The notes beneath the pieces were generated by a model that saw only the letters and a program-made list of their open reading frames with translations, did not search any database and had not been told where the DNA came from. A stretch of DNA of 64,000 nucleotides from Burkholderia ambifaria AMMD. Lineage in GTDB: Bacteria > Pseudomonadota > Gammaproteobacteria > Burkholderiales > Burkholderiaceae. Each line of letters opens with the position of its first letter. Position 1 is the stretch's first letter. Where the stretch lies: contig NC_008391.1 of the NCBI RefSeq assembly GCF_000203915.1, forward strand, positions 1,674,001 to 1,738,000, read 5' to 3'. The position numbers and the translations under genes are program-made. Of this stretch, positions 47,587-57,210 are shown in pieces.

Positions 47587-49287
47587 ATGACTCAGATGAG
47601 CCCCGCGAACGGGCGCGATAGCAACCACTTCGACGTGATCATCCTCGGCTCGGGCATGTCCGGCACCCAGATGGGCGCCATCCTGGCCAAACAAAAATTT
47701 CGAGTGCTGATCATCGAAGAGTCGTCGCATCCGCGGTTCACGATCGGCGAATCGTCGATCCCCGAGACGTCTCTGATGAACCGCATCATCGCCGATCGCT
47801 ACGGCATCCCGGAGCTCGACCACATCACGTCGTTCTACTCGACGCAGCGTTACGTCGCGTCGAGCACGGGCATCAAGCGCAACTTCGGCTTCGTGTTCCA
47901 CAAGCCCGGCCAGGAGCACGACCCGAAGGAGTTCACGCAGTGCGTGATTCCCGAGCTGCCGTGGGGCCCGGAGAGCCATTATTACCGGCAAGACGTCGAC
48001 GCCTACCTGTTGCAAGCCGCCATCAAATACGGCTGCACGGTCCGCCAGAGGACGAGCGTGACCGAATATCACGCGGACAAGGACGGCGTCGCGGTGACCA
48101 CTGCCCAGGGCGATCGGTTCACCGGCCGCTACATGATCGACTGCGGCGGGCCGCGCGCGCCGCTCGCGACCAAGTTCGGGCTCCGCGAAGAGCCGTGCCG
48201 CTTCAAGACGCACTCGCGCAGCCTCTACACGCACATGCTCGGGGTCAAGCCGTTCGACGACATCTTCAAGGTCAAGGGGCAGCGCTGGCGCTGGCACGAG
48301 GGAACCCTGCACCACATGTTCGACGGCGGCTGGCTGTGGGTGATTCCGTTCAACAACCACCCGCGCTCGACCAACAACCTGGTGAGCGTCGGCCTGCAGC
48401 TCGACCCGCGCGTCTACCCGAAAACGGACATCTCCGCGCAGCAGGAATTCGACGAGTTCCTCGCGCGGTTCCCGAGCATCGGCGCGCAGTTCCGGGACGC
48501 CGTGCCGGTGCGCGACTGGGTCAGGACCGACCGCCTGCAGTTCTCGTCGAGCGCCTGCGTCGGCGACCGCTACTGCCTGATGCTGCACGCGAACGGGTTC
48601 ATCGACCCGCTGTTCTCCCGCGGGCTCGAGAACACCGCGGTGACCATCCATGCGCTCGCGGCGCGCCTCATCAAGGCGCTGCGCGACGACGACTTCTCCC
48701 CCGAGCGCTTCGAGTATATCGAGCGCCTGCAGCAAAAGCTGCTGGACCACAACGACGACTTCGTCAGCAGCTGCTACACGGCGTTCAAGGACTTCCGGCT
48801 GTGGGACGCGTTCCACAGGCTGTGGGCGGTCGGCACGATCCTCGGGCAGTTCCGGCTGGTGCAAGCCCACGCGAGGTTCCGCGCGTCGCGCGACGAGGGC
48901 GACCTCGATCACCTCGACAACGACCCGCCGTACCTCGGGTACCTGTGCGCGGACATGGAGGAGTACTACCAGTTGTTCAACGACGCCAAGGCCGAGGTCG
49001 AGGCCGTGAGCGCCGGGGACAAGCCGGCCGAGGAGGCCGCGGCGAGAATTCACGCCCTCATCGACGAACGGGAGTTCGCCAAGCCGATGTTCGGCTTCGG
49101 GTACTGCATCACGGGGGAAAAGCCGCAGCTCAACAACTCGAAGTACAGCCTGCTGCCGGCGATGAAGCTGATGTACTGGACGCAAACCAGCGCGCCGGCA
49201 GAGGTGAAAAAGTACTTCGACTACAACCCGATGTTCGCGCTGCTCAGGGCGTACATCACGACCCGCATCGGCCTGGCGCTGAAGTAA
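47587..49287 (+). CDS. prnC: Monodechloroaminopyrrolnitrin 3-halogenase
   Basis: 566 aa FADH2-dependent halogenase adding chlorine at pyrrole C3 to give aminopyrrolnitrin. N-terminal FAD fold VIILGSGMSGTQMG (about 17-30), and VIPFNNHPRSTNN later in the fold. It matches Pseudomonas PrnC (567 aa) almost throughout. AAGGAG lies 12 bases before the ATG, a long spacing also typical for this gene. Confidence 0.97.
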   Translation: MTQMSPANGRDSNHFDVIILGSGMSGTQMGAILAKQKFRVLIIEESSHPRFTIGESSIPETSLMNRIIADRYGIPELDHITSFYSTQRYVASSTGIKRNFGFVFHKPGQEHDPKEFTQCVIPELPWGPESHYYRQDVDAYLLQAAIKYGCTVRQRTSVTEYHADKDGVAVTTAQGDRFTGRYMIDCGGPRAPLATKFGLREEPCRFKTHSRSLYTHMLGVKPFDDIFKVKGQRWRWHEGTLHHMFDGGWLWVIPFNNHPRSTNNLVSVGLQLDPRVYPKTDISAQQEFDEFLARFPSIGAQFRDAVPVRDWVRTDRLQFSSSACVGDRYCLMLHANGFIDPLFSRGLENTAVTIHALAARLIKALRDDDFSPERFEYIERLQQKLLDHNDDFVSSCYTAFKDFRLWDAFHRLWAVGTILGQFRLVQAHARFRASRDEGDLDHLDNDPPYLGYLCADMEEYYQLFNDAKAEVEAVSAGDKPAEEAAARIHALIDEREFAKPMFGFGYCITGEKPQLNNSKYSLLPAMKLMYWTQTSAPAEVKKYFDYNPMFALLRAYITTRIGLALK

Positions 49288-49311
49288 TCGACCAACGACG
49301 ACACAAAAACG

Positions 49312-50424
49312 ATGGACGACATTCAATTCGATGAAGCGAGCGTCAAGGCGCAACCCCAAGCGGCGTACGACGCGACCACGCTCGTGGCCGCGAGCTGGTA
49401 CGTCGCGATGCGCTCGGACGCCCTCAAGGACAAGCCGACGGAGTTGACGCTGTTCGGCCGTCCGTGCGTGGCGTGGCGCGGCACGACGGGCCGGGCCGTG
49501 GTGATGGACCGCCACTGCGCGCACCTCGGCGCGAACCTGGCCGACGGGCAGATCAAGGACGGGTGCATCCAGTGCCCGTTTCACCACTGGCGCTACGACG
49601 AGCAGGGCCAGTGCGTTCACATCCCCGGCCACAGCCAGACGGTGAGCCGGCTGGAGCCCGTCCCGCGCGGGGCGCGCCAGCCGACGCTGGTCACCGCCGA
49701 GCGATACGGCTACGTGTGGGTCTGGTACGGCTCACCGCAGCCGCTGCACCCGCTGCCCGAAATTGCCGCGGCCGACGTCGACAACAGCGACTTCATGCAC
49801 GTGCACTTCGCGTTCGAGACGACGACGGCGGTGTTGCGGATCGTCGAAAACTTCTACGACGCGCAGCACGCAACTCCCGTGCACGCGCTGCCGATCTCGG
49901 CCTTCGAGCTCAAGCTCTTCGACGATTGGCGCCCGTGGCCGGAGGTCGAGTCGCTGGCCCGGGCGGGCGCGTGGTTCGGCGCCGGGATCGACTTCACCGT
50001 GAACCGATACTTCGGGCCCCTCGGCATGCTGTCGCGCGCGCTCGGCATGGACATGTCGCAGATGAACCTGCACTTCGACGGCTACCCCGGCGGGTGCGTC
50101 ATGACGGTCGCGCTGGACGGCGACGTCAAATACAAGCTGCTCCAGTGCGTGACGCCGGTGAGCGACGGCAAGAACGTCATGCACATGCTCATCTCGATCA
50201 AGAAGGTGGGCGGGATCCTGCGCCGCGCGACCGACTTCGTGCTGTTCGGGCTGCAGACCAAGCAGGCCGCGGGGTACGACGTCAAGATCTGGAACGGGAT
50301 GAAGCCGGACGGCGGCGGCGCGTACAGCAAGTACGACAAGCTCGTGCTCAAGTACCGCGCGTTTTACCGGGGGTGGGTCGACCGTGTCGCCGAGCCAGCC
50401 ACACGACCGCGCCGCCGCGAGTGA
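49312..50424 (+). CDS. prnD: Aminopyrrolnitrin oxygenase (Rieske N-oxygenase)
   Basis: 370 aa Rieske arylamine oxygenase converting the amino group to nitro, the final step. Rieske ligands C69, H71, C88 and H91 are present (DRHCAHLG; CPFHHW). The mononuclear iron site has N180, H186 and H191 (ENFYDAQHATPVH). The C-terminus after GWVDRVA reads EPATRPRRRE, several residues longer than the Pseudomonas protein as I recall it (about 363 aa). It is the last gene of prnABCD and converges on a quinone-reductase-like gene 51 bp away. Confidence 0.96.
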   Translation: MDDIQFDEASVKAQPQAAYDATTLVAASWYVAMRSDALKDKPTELTLFGRPCVAWRGTTGRAVVMDRHCAHLGANLADGQIKDGCIQCPFHHWRYDEQGQCVHIPGHSQTVSRLEPVPRGARQPTLVTAERYGYVWVWYGSPQPLHPLPEIAAADVDNSDFMHVHFAFETTTAVLRIVENFYDAQHATPVHALPISAFELKLFDDWRPWPEVESLARAGAWFGAGIDFTVNRYFGPLGMLSRALGMDMSQMNLHFDGYPGGCVMTVALDGDVKYKLLQCVTPVSDGKNVMHMLISIKKVGGILRRATDFVLFGLQTKQAAGYDVKIWNGMKPDGGGAYSKYDKLVLKYRAFYRGWVDRVAEPATRPRRRE

Positions 50425-50475
50425 ACGCCGAGACATGCGCCGTTCGAAGCCTCGGGCGGCGTTCCTCGCAATCCT

Positions 50476-51477
50476 TCACTTGATCCTGACGACGACCTTG
50501 CCCTTGGCGCGTCCTTGGGCCAGGTATTCCAGTGCATCCTTTGCTTGTTCAAACGGAAATACCTTGTCGATCACAGGATGGATACGTTCGGATTCGAGCA
50601 GTTTGCCGATCTCGGCGAGTTGAGCTCCGTCGGGGCGTACGAAGAGAAACGAGTACGTGACGCCTCGCTTTTTCGCAAGCCGCATGATCTTGCGGCTCAT
50701 CAGGCCGAATACGAACTGCAGAATGAAGTTCAGCCCGCGAGCACGGGCGAACGCTGCGTCCAGCGGCCCGATAAGAGAGACGATCTTACCGCCCGGCTTC
50801 AGGATTCCTACCGATTTTTCAACCGCGTCACCCCTGATCGTGCCAAGCGCCACATCGTAGTCGTGCAGCACTTTCTCGAACGCTTGCTTCTTGTAGTCGA
50901 TTACTTCGTCCGCGCCGAGGCTTGTCACCAACGGGATATTGCCCGTGCTGGTATTGGTTCCCACCTTGGCGGCGAAATATTTGGCCAGCTGGATCGCAAA
51001 CGTTCCAATACCGCCGGACCCCGCGGGAATGAACACCTTCTGACCCGCCTGAAGATTGGCACGCTCCTTCAGTGCTTGCCATGAAGTGAGCCCGACCATG
51101 GGGACCGAGGCGGCCTGCACGAAGTCCAGATTGACCGGTATCGGGGCTGCAGCGCTCTCCGGTACCACGGCAAATTCGGCGATGGATCCTCTTCCAAGGT
51201 CGAACAGACTTGCAAATATGGCGTCGCCTTTCTTGAAGCGAGTGACGCGGCCGCCGACATCGATCACGATACCGGCCAGATCGCTGCCCATGGTCGCGGG
51301 CAACTGGAACTTCACGACGGGTTTGAACATGCCCGTTGGAATCATGTTGTCGATCGGGTTCACCCCCGCGGCGTGAACCTCGACCAGCAGTTCGTCGGGC
51401 TCGAGCGTGGGGCGCGGCACTTCGGCGAACCCGATCTCGGGTGATTTGCCATAGCGTTTGAATGTGAGTGCTTTCAT
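50476..51477 (-). CDS. NADP-dependent MDR oxidoreductase (quinone reductase-like)
   Basis: 333 aa zinc-free medium-chain reductase. The GroES-like N-terminal domain has EVHAAGVNPIDNMIPTG, and the Rossmann domain has FIPAGSGGIGTFAIQLAKYF. The ATG at 51477 is preferred over one 15 codons earlier. Related enzymes reduce quinones or alpha,beta-unsaturated carbonyls. It is the last gene of the seven-gene minus-strand unit headed by the OYE gene at 57079. Confidence 0.85.
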   Translation of the reverse strand: MKALTFKRYGKSPEIGFAEVPRPTLEPDELLVEVHAAGVNPIDNMIPTGMFKPVVKFQLPATMGSDLAGIVIDVGGRVTRFKKGDAIFASLFDLGRGSIAEFAVVPESAAAPIPVNLDFVQAASVPMVGLTSWQALKERANLQAGQKVFIPAGSGGIGTFAIQLAKYFAAKVGTNTSTGNIPLVTSLGADEVIDYKKQAFEKVLHDYDVALGTIRGDAVEKSVGILKPGGKIVSLIGPLDAAFARARGLNFILQFVFGLMSRKIMRLAKKRGVTYSFLFVRPDGAQLAEIGKLLESERIHPVIDKVFPFEQAKDALEYLAQGRAKGKVVVRIK

Positions 51478-51543
51478 GTTGCGCTTGCTCCGATGCTGCG
51501 TTGTATTCGCGAGAAACTTCATACCCTCTGGTCTACAAGGTAT

Positions 51544-52407
51544 TCATTGCGATAGAAATTCCAGTGCCGTGGGTACGAAGTTGGCGTAATGCTGGAAGAT
51601 TCCGCCGTGGCCGGCGTCCTGATAAATGACGAGTTGCGCCTGCGGTATGCGGCGGGCCATATCGTGGCTGAGCGCGGTGGGCACCATGATGTCGTTATCC
51701 CCATTGGCGATCAGGACAGGCATGGGCAGGCTGGCGATATCCTGGGGCGCCTGCTGGCCCCACGCCTTGATCGCCTTGAGTTGACGAAGGAAGGCGCGAG
51801 GTGTCGGCCCCTTGTCGCGGCCAGCCTTACGTTCCTTCAACCGTTTCAAGAAGGCGCTTGCCGCCTGCTGGCCGTTGGTTGTGGACGTGAAGAACAGATA
51901 CGCCTTCGAATCGCGCAGCGTTAGCAGGCCTTTGAGCATGAGTGGCGTGGACACGGCACCCACACGATCGATACCGTGACCGCCGGCAGGGCCCGTGCCA
52001 GTGAGAATGAGCTTGCGCACCAGGCCTGGCGCCTTGAGCGCCACGTCCTGCGCGACGAAGCCGCCAAGCGAGAAGCCGAGCAGATCGACTTGATCGAAAC
52101 CCATTGCGCGAATCAGCGCGATGGTGTCGCGCGCCATCTCGTCCACGGTCACGGGCGCGATGCCACCGGATAAGCCGATTCCTCGATAGTCGATGGCGAT
52201 AACGCGATGTTTTTGCGCCAAGCCATCGACGATGCGCGGATCGAAGTTGTCCAGCACCGCGCCCCAATGGTTCAGCAAAACCAAAGGAATGCCGCCGTGC
52301 GGACCCAGTTCGCGGTAGGCGAAGCGGGTTCCTGCCGCATTGACGAACTTGTTCGGTGCCCGTGCATACGACGTTATCGACTGGGTGTCCGCGTTGATGC
52401 TCTTCAT
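51544..52407 (-). CDS. Alpha/beta hydrolase, copy 1 of two in this operon
   Basis: 287 aa. The triad is Ser in LLGFSLGGFVAQD, Asp in IANGDNDIMVP, and His in QDAGHGGIFQH. The oxyanion region is LLNHWGAVLDNFDPRIVDGL. It is clearly paralogous to the hydrolase at 54265-55122, which shares the same order and spacing of motifs. AGGAG lies 6 bases before the second of two adjacent ATGs, used here. Lactonase, esterase or haloperoxidase-like activity are all possible. Confidence 0.83.
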   Translation of the reverse strand: MKSINADTQSITSYARAPNKFVNAAGTRFAYRELGPHGGIPLVLLNHWGAVLDNFDPRIVDGLAQKHRVIAIDYRGIGLSGGIAPVTVDEMARDTIALIRAMGFDQVDLLGFSLGGFVAQDVALKAPGLVRKLILTGTGPAGGHGIDRVGAVSTPLMLKGLLTLRDSKAYLFFTSTTNGQQAASAFLKRLKERKAGRDKGPTPRAFLRQLKAIKAWGQQAPQDIASLPMPVLIANGDNDIMVPTALSHDMARRIPQAQLVIYQDAGHGGIFQHYANFVPTALEFLSQ

Positions 52408-52554
52408 CATTCACTCCTGGGTGCTGCTTTCATATGTCGAGCATCATGCTGACCGGAAAAAAGGTGGGACTTCAATCCGCGCCGAAAACCGATGCTCAAG
52501 TGTGGCCTCAAGCATCGATTCGGACAACGACTCTTCGTCGACTGCGCGCGGCGC

Positions 52555-53805
52555 TCAAATGCGCGCCCGCAGACGCCGCGTGCGAAACGTTCCCCAGCCG
52601 CTGCTGAAAGCAGACTTCAAGAATGCTGCAAGTCCGCCCTCGTCGGGGCGCGGTTCTCTCCCCCTCGCAATGCGCTTGAGCTGGCGCGTGTACCACAGCA
52701 CCTCCATGATTCCGAGGCGATCGACAGCCTTGAGGCCGGTACTGATTGGTTGCACCTGCTGCGGGCTGTCGCGCCCTTGAAGCAAGGCGGCGGGCGCATC
52801 GGGATCGATCGCGAGCAGCCGCGCCAGGCCCACCACATCCAGCGCGCTGGAGTGCAGCGCCGCGTTCATGCCGGCGGCGGTCCGAAAACCACCGGTCACC
52901 ATGAGCGGCACGTTGACTGCCGCGCGCACCTTCTGGGCAAAATCAAGGAAGTAGGCTTCCCGCGCCGCGGTGGATGCCTTCTTCGGTTCTTGCATCGCCC
53001 CGCTCATGGCAGGCGCCTCATAGGTACCGCCGGAAATCTCGATCAGATCGATCCCCGCATCGCTCAGCGCGCGGATTGTCTCGATCGATTCTTCTTCCGT
53101 AAAACCACCGCGCTGGAAGTCGGCCGAATTGAGCTTGATTCCCACCGGGAAGTCCGGGCCGACCTGCCGGCGGATTTCCGCATAGACGGCCAGGACGAAG
53201 CGGCGCCGCTTCTCGGGACTGCCGCCCCATTCGTCGCTGCGGCGGTTGTGGTGCGGAGAAAGAAATTGGCTGATCAGATAACCATGGGCTCCATGGATCT
53301 CTACGCCACTGAACCCGGCCTTCCTGCAAATGGCCGCGCTGCGCCCGAAGCGCTCGATGATGTCTTGAATCTCGGACGGGGTCGCTTCGCGCGGTGTCTC
53401 GAAGAATGCCACCATGTCCTCGCGGAAAGGAACCGCGGAGGGCGCCAGGTTGAAGGCGTTCAAACCCTTGGTCGATTGCTTTCCAGGATGGTTGAGCTGC
53501 ACCCAGATCGACGCCCCTTGCGCGGTTGCAGCCTCCGCCCACTGGCGCAGCACGGGCAAGTCTGCGTCGTCCTCAATCACGACATTCCCGGGCTCGCCCA
53601 ACGCGCGGCGGTCGATCATCACGTTCCCCGTCATGATCAGTCCGAGCCCCGACGCAGCCCAGCGTCGGTACAACTTCACCAGGTCCGGTGTCGGGCGATT
53701 ATCGTAGGTGCCCAGGGTCTCGCTCATGGCGGCCTTGGCGAGCCGGTTGCGCAGCACGCTGCCATTGGGCAGGCGCAGCGGCTGGTTCAGCAAATCGGGT
53801 TTCAT
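52555..53805 (-). CDS. NADH:flavin oxidoreductase, OYE family with His-His active site
   Basis: 416 aa TIM-barrel flavoenzyme. The substrate-binding motif reads VEIHGAHGYLISQFLSP, with the His-His pair typical of the YqjM/XenA-type and dienoyl-CoA-reductase-like branch rather than His-Asn. The N-terminal motif is RLAKAAMSETLG, and the phosphate-binding GGF lies in MVTGGFRTAAGM. A C-terminal extension of about 50 residues follows the barrel. It is 6 bp from the SCP2-like gene upstream and probably co-translated with it. Confidence 0.85.
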   Translation of the reverse strand: MKPDLLNQPLRLPNGSVLRNRLAKAAMSETLGTYDNRPTPDLVKLYRRWAASGLGLIMTGNVMIDRRALGEPGNVVIEDDADLPVLRQWAEAATAQGASIWVQLNHPGKQSTKGLNAFNLAPSAVPFREDMVAFFETPREATPSEIQDIIERFGRSAAICRKAGFSGVEIHGAHGYLISQFLSPHHNRRSDEWGGSPEKRRRFVLAVYAEIRRQVGPDFPVGIKLNSADFQRGGFTEEESIETIRALSDAGIDLIEISGGTYEAPAMSGAMQEPKKASTAAREAYFLDFAQKVRAAVNVPLMVTGGFRTAAGMNAALHSSALDVVGLARLLAIDPDAPAALLQGRDSPQQVQPISTGLKAVDRLGIMEVLWYTRQLKRIARGREPRPDEGGLAAFLKSAFSSGWGTFRTRRLRARI

Positions 53806-53811
53806 GGCAAC

Positions 53812-54210
53812 TCAGAAGACGGTGCGGTCGTAAGGCAAGACGATTTTCGGAGGCTGCAGGAACGCCGTCAGGCCCTGGAACCACAACACTTCCCGGAAGT
53901 CGCCACTGATGATCAGGTCTTTACTGCCCACTCCCCTGAGGAAGGCCGCCTGGGCATCCTTGGCCGACAGAATCTCGAAGCCTTTGGCGGCACTCGTAAA
54001 GGTGAGCGTGAATCGAGGCGTCGCTGCCAGCCCCGCAAACGATCGGACGGTGCCATCTTTGATCACAAAGTAGCGCCCGGCACCCGAAACCGTACGAATC
54101 TGGCATACCAGGTTCTTGGACGCAACGTAGCGCGCGGCGTTGGCGTCGCGCCTGATCTTGCGTCTCAGCAGCTGGGCGAATGCCCACAACAGGAACTTGA
54201 ACTTGAGCAT
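53812..54210 (-). CDS. Small SCP2-like lipid-binding protein
   Basis: 132 aa. The segment YFVIKDGTVRSFAGLAATPR followed by FTLTFTSAAKGFEILSAKDA resembles the beta-rich core and last helix of SCP2/sterol-carrier-type domains. The N-terminus has a short hydrophobic, basic helix (FKFLLWAFAQLLRRKIRR). Lipid or hydrophobic-substrate binding is an inference. Its place between two oxidoreductase/hydrolase genes suggests a role in presenting a hydrophobic substrate. Confidence 0.55.
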   Translation of the reverse strand: MLKFKFLLWAFAQLLRRKIRRDANAARYVASKNLVCQIRTVSGAGRYFVIKDGTVRSFAGLAATPRFTLTFTSAAKGFEILSAKDAQAAFLRGVGSKDLIISGDFREVLWFQGLTAFLQPPKIVLPYDRTVF

Positions 54211-54264
54211 TTCGGCATCCTTTTGATCTGAGAAAAGTGCGTTCGAACCATGACGAGCGTCGCG

Positions 54265-55122
54265 TCACTCGCTCAGGAACTGAACTGCGTGACCCAGGAA
54301 GCGTTGCGGGTACTGAAACTGCGCGGCGTGGCCGGCATCCGGGTAAATGAACAACTGCGCATTTGGCAGATTGCGCGCCATGTAGAAGGAGTTAATCGTC
54401 GGGACCATCACGTCGTTCACGCCATTGAGGATGAACGTAGGCTGCCGGATGCCGCGCAGATACGCGAAAGGATCGTCTTCCGAGAGCCTCGGCATATACA
54501 GCACGTTGGCCTCGATCTGTGCGATCGAGACCTCCGGCGAGGATGGCGGATCCTGGTCGGCTCGCATATGGCGCCGCTCCCAGAACGCCCTTGCCGCCTG
54601 CTCTGCTTCTGCTGATCGTCCGAAGAACAGGTAGAGAAAGTCTTCGAACACCGGGACCGGATTGACCGCGGTGGTCAACACGCGCTGCTCCATTTCCGGA
54701 TTCCCCCCGCGCGGCCCGGTGCCCAGCAGCATCAGCTTGCGCACGAGCTCGGGATGGCGCCAGGTCAGGTCGAGCGCCTGAAACCCGCCCAGCGAAAAAC
54801 CCAGAACGTCGATTTGCTGCAAGCCGAGTGCGCGAACGAAGGCCGCTGCGTCATCGGCCATGTCCTCGATGCGAGTTCGTGGTTGTCCGCCGGAGGAAGC
54901 GACGCCGCGACCGTTATAGAGAATGACTTCGCGGCTTTGGGCAAGCCCATCCGTCATCAGTGGATCCCAGTTGTCCATCCCGCCGCGGAAGTGCTGCAGG
55001 AACAGTAACGGCGGCTGCGAAGAATCTGCGTTACCCCAGCGGCGGTAGGCGAATCGAGTACCGTTGACATCCACGAAGCGCGTGGGCGTAGTGATATGGG
55101 TGTCGGTCATCGTGGTATCCAT
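54265..55122 (-). CDS. Alpha/beta hydrolase, copy 2 of two in this operon
   Basis: 285 aa. Ser in VLGFSLGGFQALDL, Asp in LNGVNDVMVP, His in PDAGHAAQFQY; oxyanion region LFLQHFRGGMDNWDPLMTDG. It is paralogous to the hydrolase at 51544-52407. The ATG at 55122 follows GCGGA; a second ATG four codons in is possible. It lies 28 bp after the SDR gene. Confidence 0.83.
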   Translation of the reverse strand: MDTTMTDTHITTPTRFVDVNGTRFAYRRWGNADSSQPPLLFLQHFRGGMDNWDPLMTDGLAQSREVILYNGRGVASSGGQPRTRIEDMADDAAAFVRALGLQQIDVLGFSLGGFQALDLTWRHPELVRKLMLLGTGPRGGNPEMEQRVLTTAVNPVPVFEDFLYLFFGRSAEAEQAARAFWERRHMRADQDPPSSPEVSIAQIEANVLYMPRLSEDDPFAYLRGIRQPTFILNGVNDVMVPTINSFYMARNLPNAQLFIYPDAGHAAQFQYPQRFLGHAVQFLSE

Positions 55123-55150
55123 CGTTCCGCCGTTTGGTGCAATTGAATGG

Positions 55151-55939
55151 TCAAGCGCGGAGCTGATAACGCTCGGCCGCGTGTGCTTGTCGAATGTCCG
55201 ACAACAGTCCCTGTCGAGCGCCATCCAGCGCGTCCCACCGCCCGGCTACGTGCAGCGGAGGGATCGTGACCAGTTCGCGACGGTCGAACCCGATCAGTGC
55301 GGCATCAACCAACTCGCCCACTTCCATCACCTCGGGCAGCGTGTTCACGTCGACCCCGGCGCGCTCCCAGATCTCCGTGCGCGTCGCCGCCGGCAGGACG
55401 GCTTGCACGTAGACACCCTTGGGTGACAACTCGAGATTCAGGCCCTGCGACAGGAACAGCACGAACGCCTTGGTCGCGCCGTAGATCGACATGCCGAACT
55501 CGGGCGCGAAACCCACCACCGAGCCAATGTTGACGATCGAGCCGTTACCGGACCGCACGAAGCGTGGCGCGACGGCGGCTGCAAGCCTCGTCAGTGCCGT
55601 CGTGTTGAGCGTGATCAGGCGTTCGATGCTTTCAGGGGTTTGCTGCAGGAAGCCGCCCGACTGAGCCACGCCGGCATTGTTGATCAGAATTCCTATTGGA
55701 TCGTCATCGCGCAGACGAGCCTCGAGCGCGGACAGATCGGCGGACTGGGTCAGGTCGGCCTGCAGCACTTCCACGGCCACACCGCTTTCCTCACGCAGGC
55801 GCGCTGCCAGGGCATCGAGTCGCGCCTTGTCGCGGGCGACGAGGACGAGGTCATGGCCACGCCGAGCGAAGCGCTCGGCGTAGGTGGCACCGATGCCGCT
55901 GGAGGCGCCGGTGATGAGGACGGTCGGAAGCGAGGTCAT
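55151..55939 (-). CDS. Short-chain dehydrogenase/reductase
   Basis: 262 aa classical SDR. Cofactor motif GASSGIG (near residue 11), NNAG, and the full catalytic set Ser in NIGSVVGF and YGATK (Tyr-x-x-x-Lys). A basic residue after the second strand (VARDKARL) suggests NADPH. AAGGAAAG precedes the ATG at 55939. It is second in the operon after the OYE gene. Confidence 0.88.
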   Translation of the reverse strand: MTSLPTVLITGASSGIGATYAERFARRGHDLVLVARDKARLDALAARLREESGVAVEVLQADLTQSADLSALEARLRDDDPIGILINNAGVAQSGGFLQQTPESIERLITLNTTALTRLAAAVAPRFVRSGNGSIVNIGSVVGFAPEFGMSIYGATKAFVLFLSQGLNLELSPKGVYVQAVLPAATRTEIWERAGVDVNTLPEVMEVGELVDAALIGFDRRELVTIPPLHVAGRWDALDGARQGLLSDIRQAHAAERYQLRA

Positions 55940-55996
55940 GGGTACTTTCCTTTGCAAGGGTTCTTCTGGCGGAGACTCAGTCAAGGGCACGAAGCC

Positions 55997-57079
55997 TTAG
56001 CCGGAAATCGTCGGGTAATCGATGTAGCCCGCCGCGCCGCCACCATAGAGCGTCGCCGGGTTGAGTTGCGTCAGCGGTGCGCCGTGCTTCAGGCGTTCGA
56101 CCAGGTCCGGGTTGCTGATGAACGGACGGCCGAACGCGAACAAGTCGGCTCTGCCCTCATTGAGTTGAGTGGTGGCGAATTCCACGTCGTAGCCGTTGTT
56201 GGCCAGATAGGTCTGCTTGAAACGGCGGCGCAGCGCGTCATAGTCGAACGCGGCGACATCGCGTGGGCCGCCCGTCGCGCCTTCGACCACGTGCAGATAG
56301 ACGATGCGCTGCGCGTTGAGCTGTTCGGCGATGTAGTCGTACTGCGCTTGCGGATCGCTGCAGGAAATGCCGTTTGCCGGCGAAACCGGCGAGATGCGCA
56401 CGCCGGTGCGCTCTGCGCCGATTTCCTTGACCACTGCGGCGACCACTTCGAGCAGCAGCCGCGCACGATTCTCGATCGAGCCGCCGTAGTCGTCGGTGCG
56501 CTGGTTGGCTCCGTCCTTGATGAACTGCTCCAGCAGATATCCGTTCGCGCCGTGAATTTCCACGCCGTCGAAACCTGCGGCAATCGCGTTGGCCGCAGCC
56601 TGTCGAAAGTCGTTCACGATGCCCGGCAGCTCGGCGAGCTCCAGCGCGCGCGGCTCGGACACGTCGGCAAATCCGTTGTTGACGAAGGTTTTCGTCTCGG
56701 CGCGGATCGCGGAAGGCGCGACCGGCGCCGTGCCGCCAGGTTGCAGGTCGGTGTGCGAGACGCGGCCCACATGCCAGAGCTGCACGAAGATGCGTCCACC
56801 CTTGGCATGGACGGCGTCCGTGACCCTCCGCCAGCCAGCAATCTGCTCGGGTGTGTACAGGCCGGGCGTGTCCTGATAGCCCTGGGCCTGGGCCGAAACC
56901 TGAGTGGCCTCGGTGATGATCAGGCCGGCCGACGCGCGCTGCGCGTAGTAGGTCGCGGCAAGCTCGCTGGGCACCAGCCCGGCGCCGGCACGGTTGCGGG
57001 TCAGCGGTGCCATGACGATGCGATTGGTGAGCGTCAGGTCACCGAGGGCGTACGGCTCGAAAAGCGTTTTCTCTGACAT
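55997..57079 (-). CDS. Old Yellow Enzyme-family ene-reductase (NemA-like), copy 3
   Basis: 360 aa. FMN motif VMAPLTRNRAG, His-Asn pair in VEIHGANGYLLEQF, DDYGGSIENR, C-terminus GYIDYPTISG. Closest in pattern to NemA/XenB-type alkene and nitro-ester reductases. It heads a seven-gene minus-strand operon (gaps 57, 28, 54, 6, 147 and 66 bp) and faces a divergent TetR gene, so its expression is probably TetR-controlled like nemA. Confidence 0.9.
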   Translation of the reverse strand: MSEKTLFEPYALGDLTLTNRIVMAPLTRNRAGAGLVPSELAATYYAQRASAGLIITEATQVSAQAQGYQDTPGLYTPEQIAGWRRVTDAVHAKGGRIFVQLWHVGRVSHTDLQPGGTAPVAPSAIRAETKTFVNNGFADVSEPRALELAELPGIVNDFRQAAANAIAAGFDGVEIHGANGYLLEQFIKDGANQRTDDYGGSIENRARLLLEVVAAVVKEIGAERTGVRISPVSPANGISCSDPQAQYDYIAEQLNAQRIVYLHVVEGATGGPRDVAAFDYDALRRRFKQTYLANNGYDVEFATTQLNEGRADLFAFGRPFISNPDLVERLKHGAPLTQLNPATLYGGGAAGYIDYPTISG

Positions 57080-57114
57080 GTCGTTCCAGCTCGGGTGGTG
57101 AGAATGTCTTAATG

Positions 57115-57164
57115 ATGACGGTCATAATCTAACGTGTCAAGACTTTGATGACGACCAACATCAA
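57115..57164. promoter_or_regulatory. Candidate TetR operators between OYE and TetR genes
   Basis: ATGACGGTCAT (57115-57125) is a perfect 11-bp palindrome. TTGATG and CATCAA (57145-57150 and 57159-57164) form a second dyad. Both contain GATGACG, 33 bp apart. They fill the 131-bp divergent promoter region, so the TetR protein could repress both directions. Confidence 0.55.
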
Positions 57165-57210
57165 TGTATAGTCAGGCCATCAGACAGGAACGCGCCCACG
57201 GAGAGGAAAA

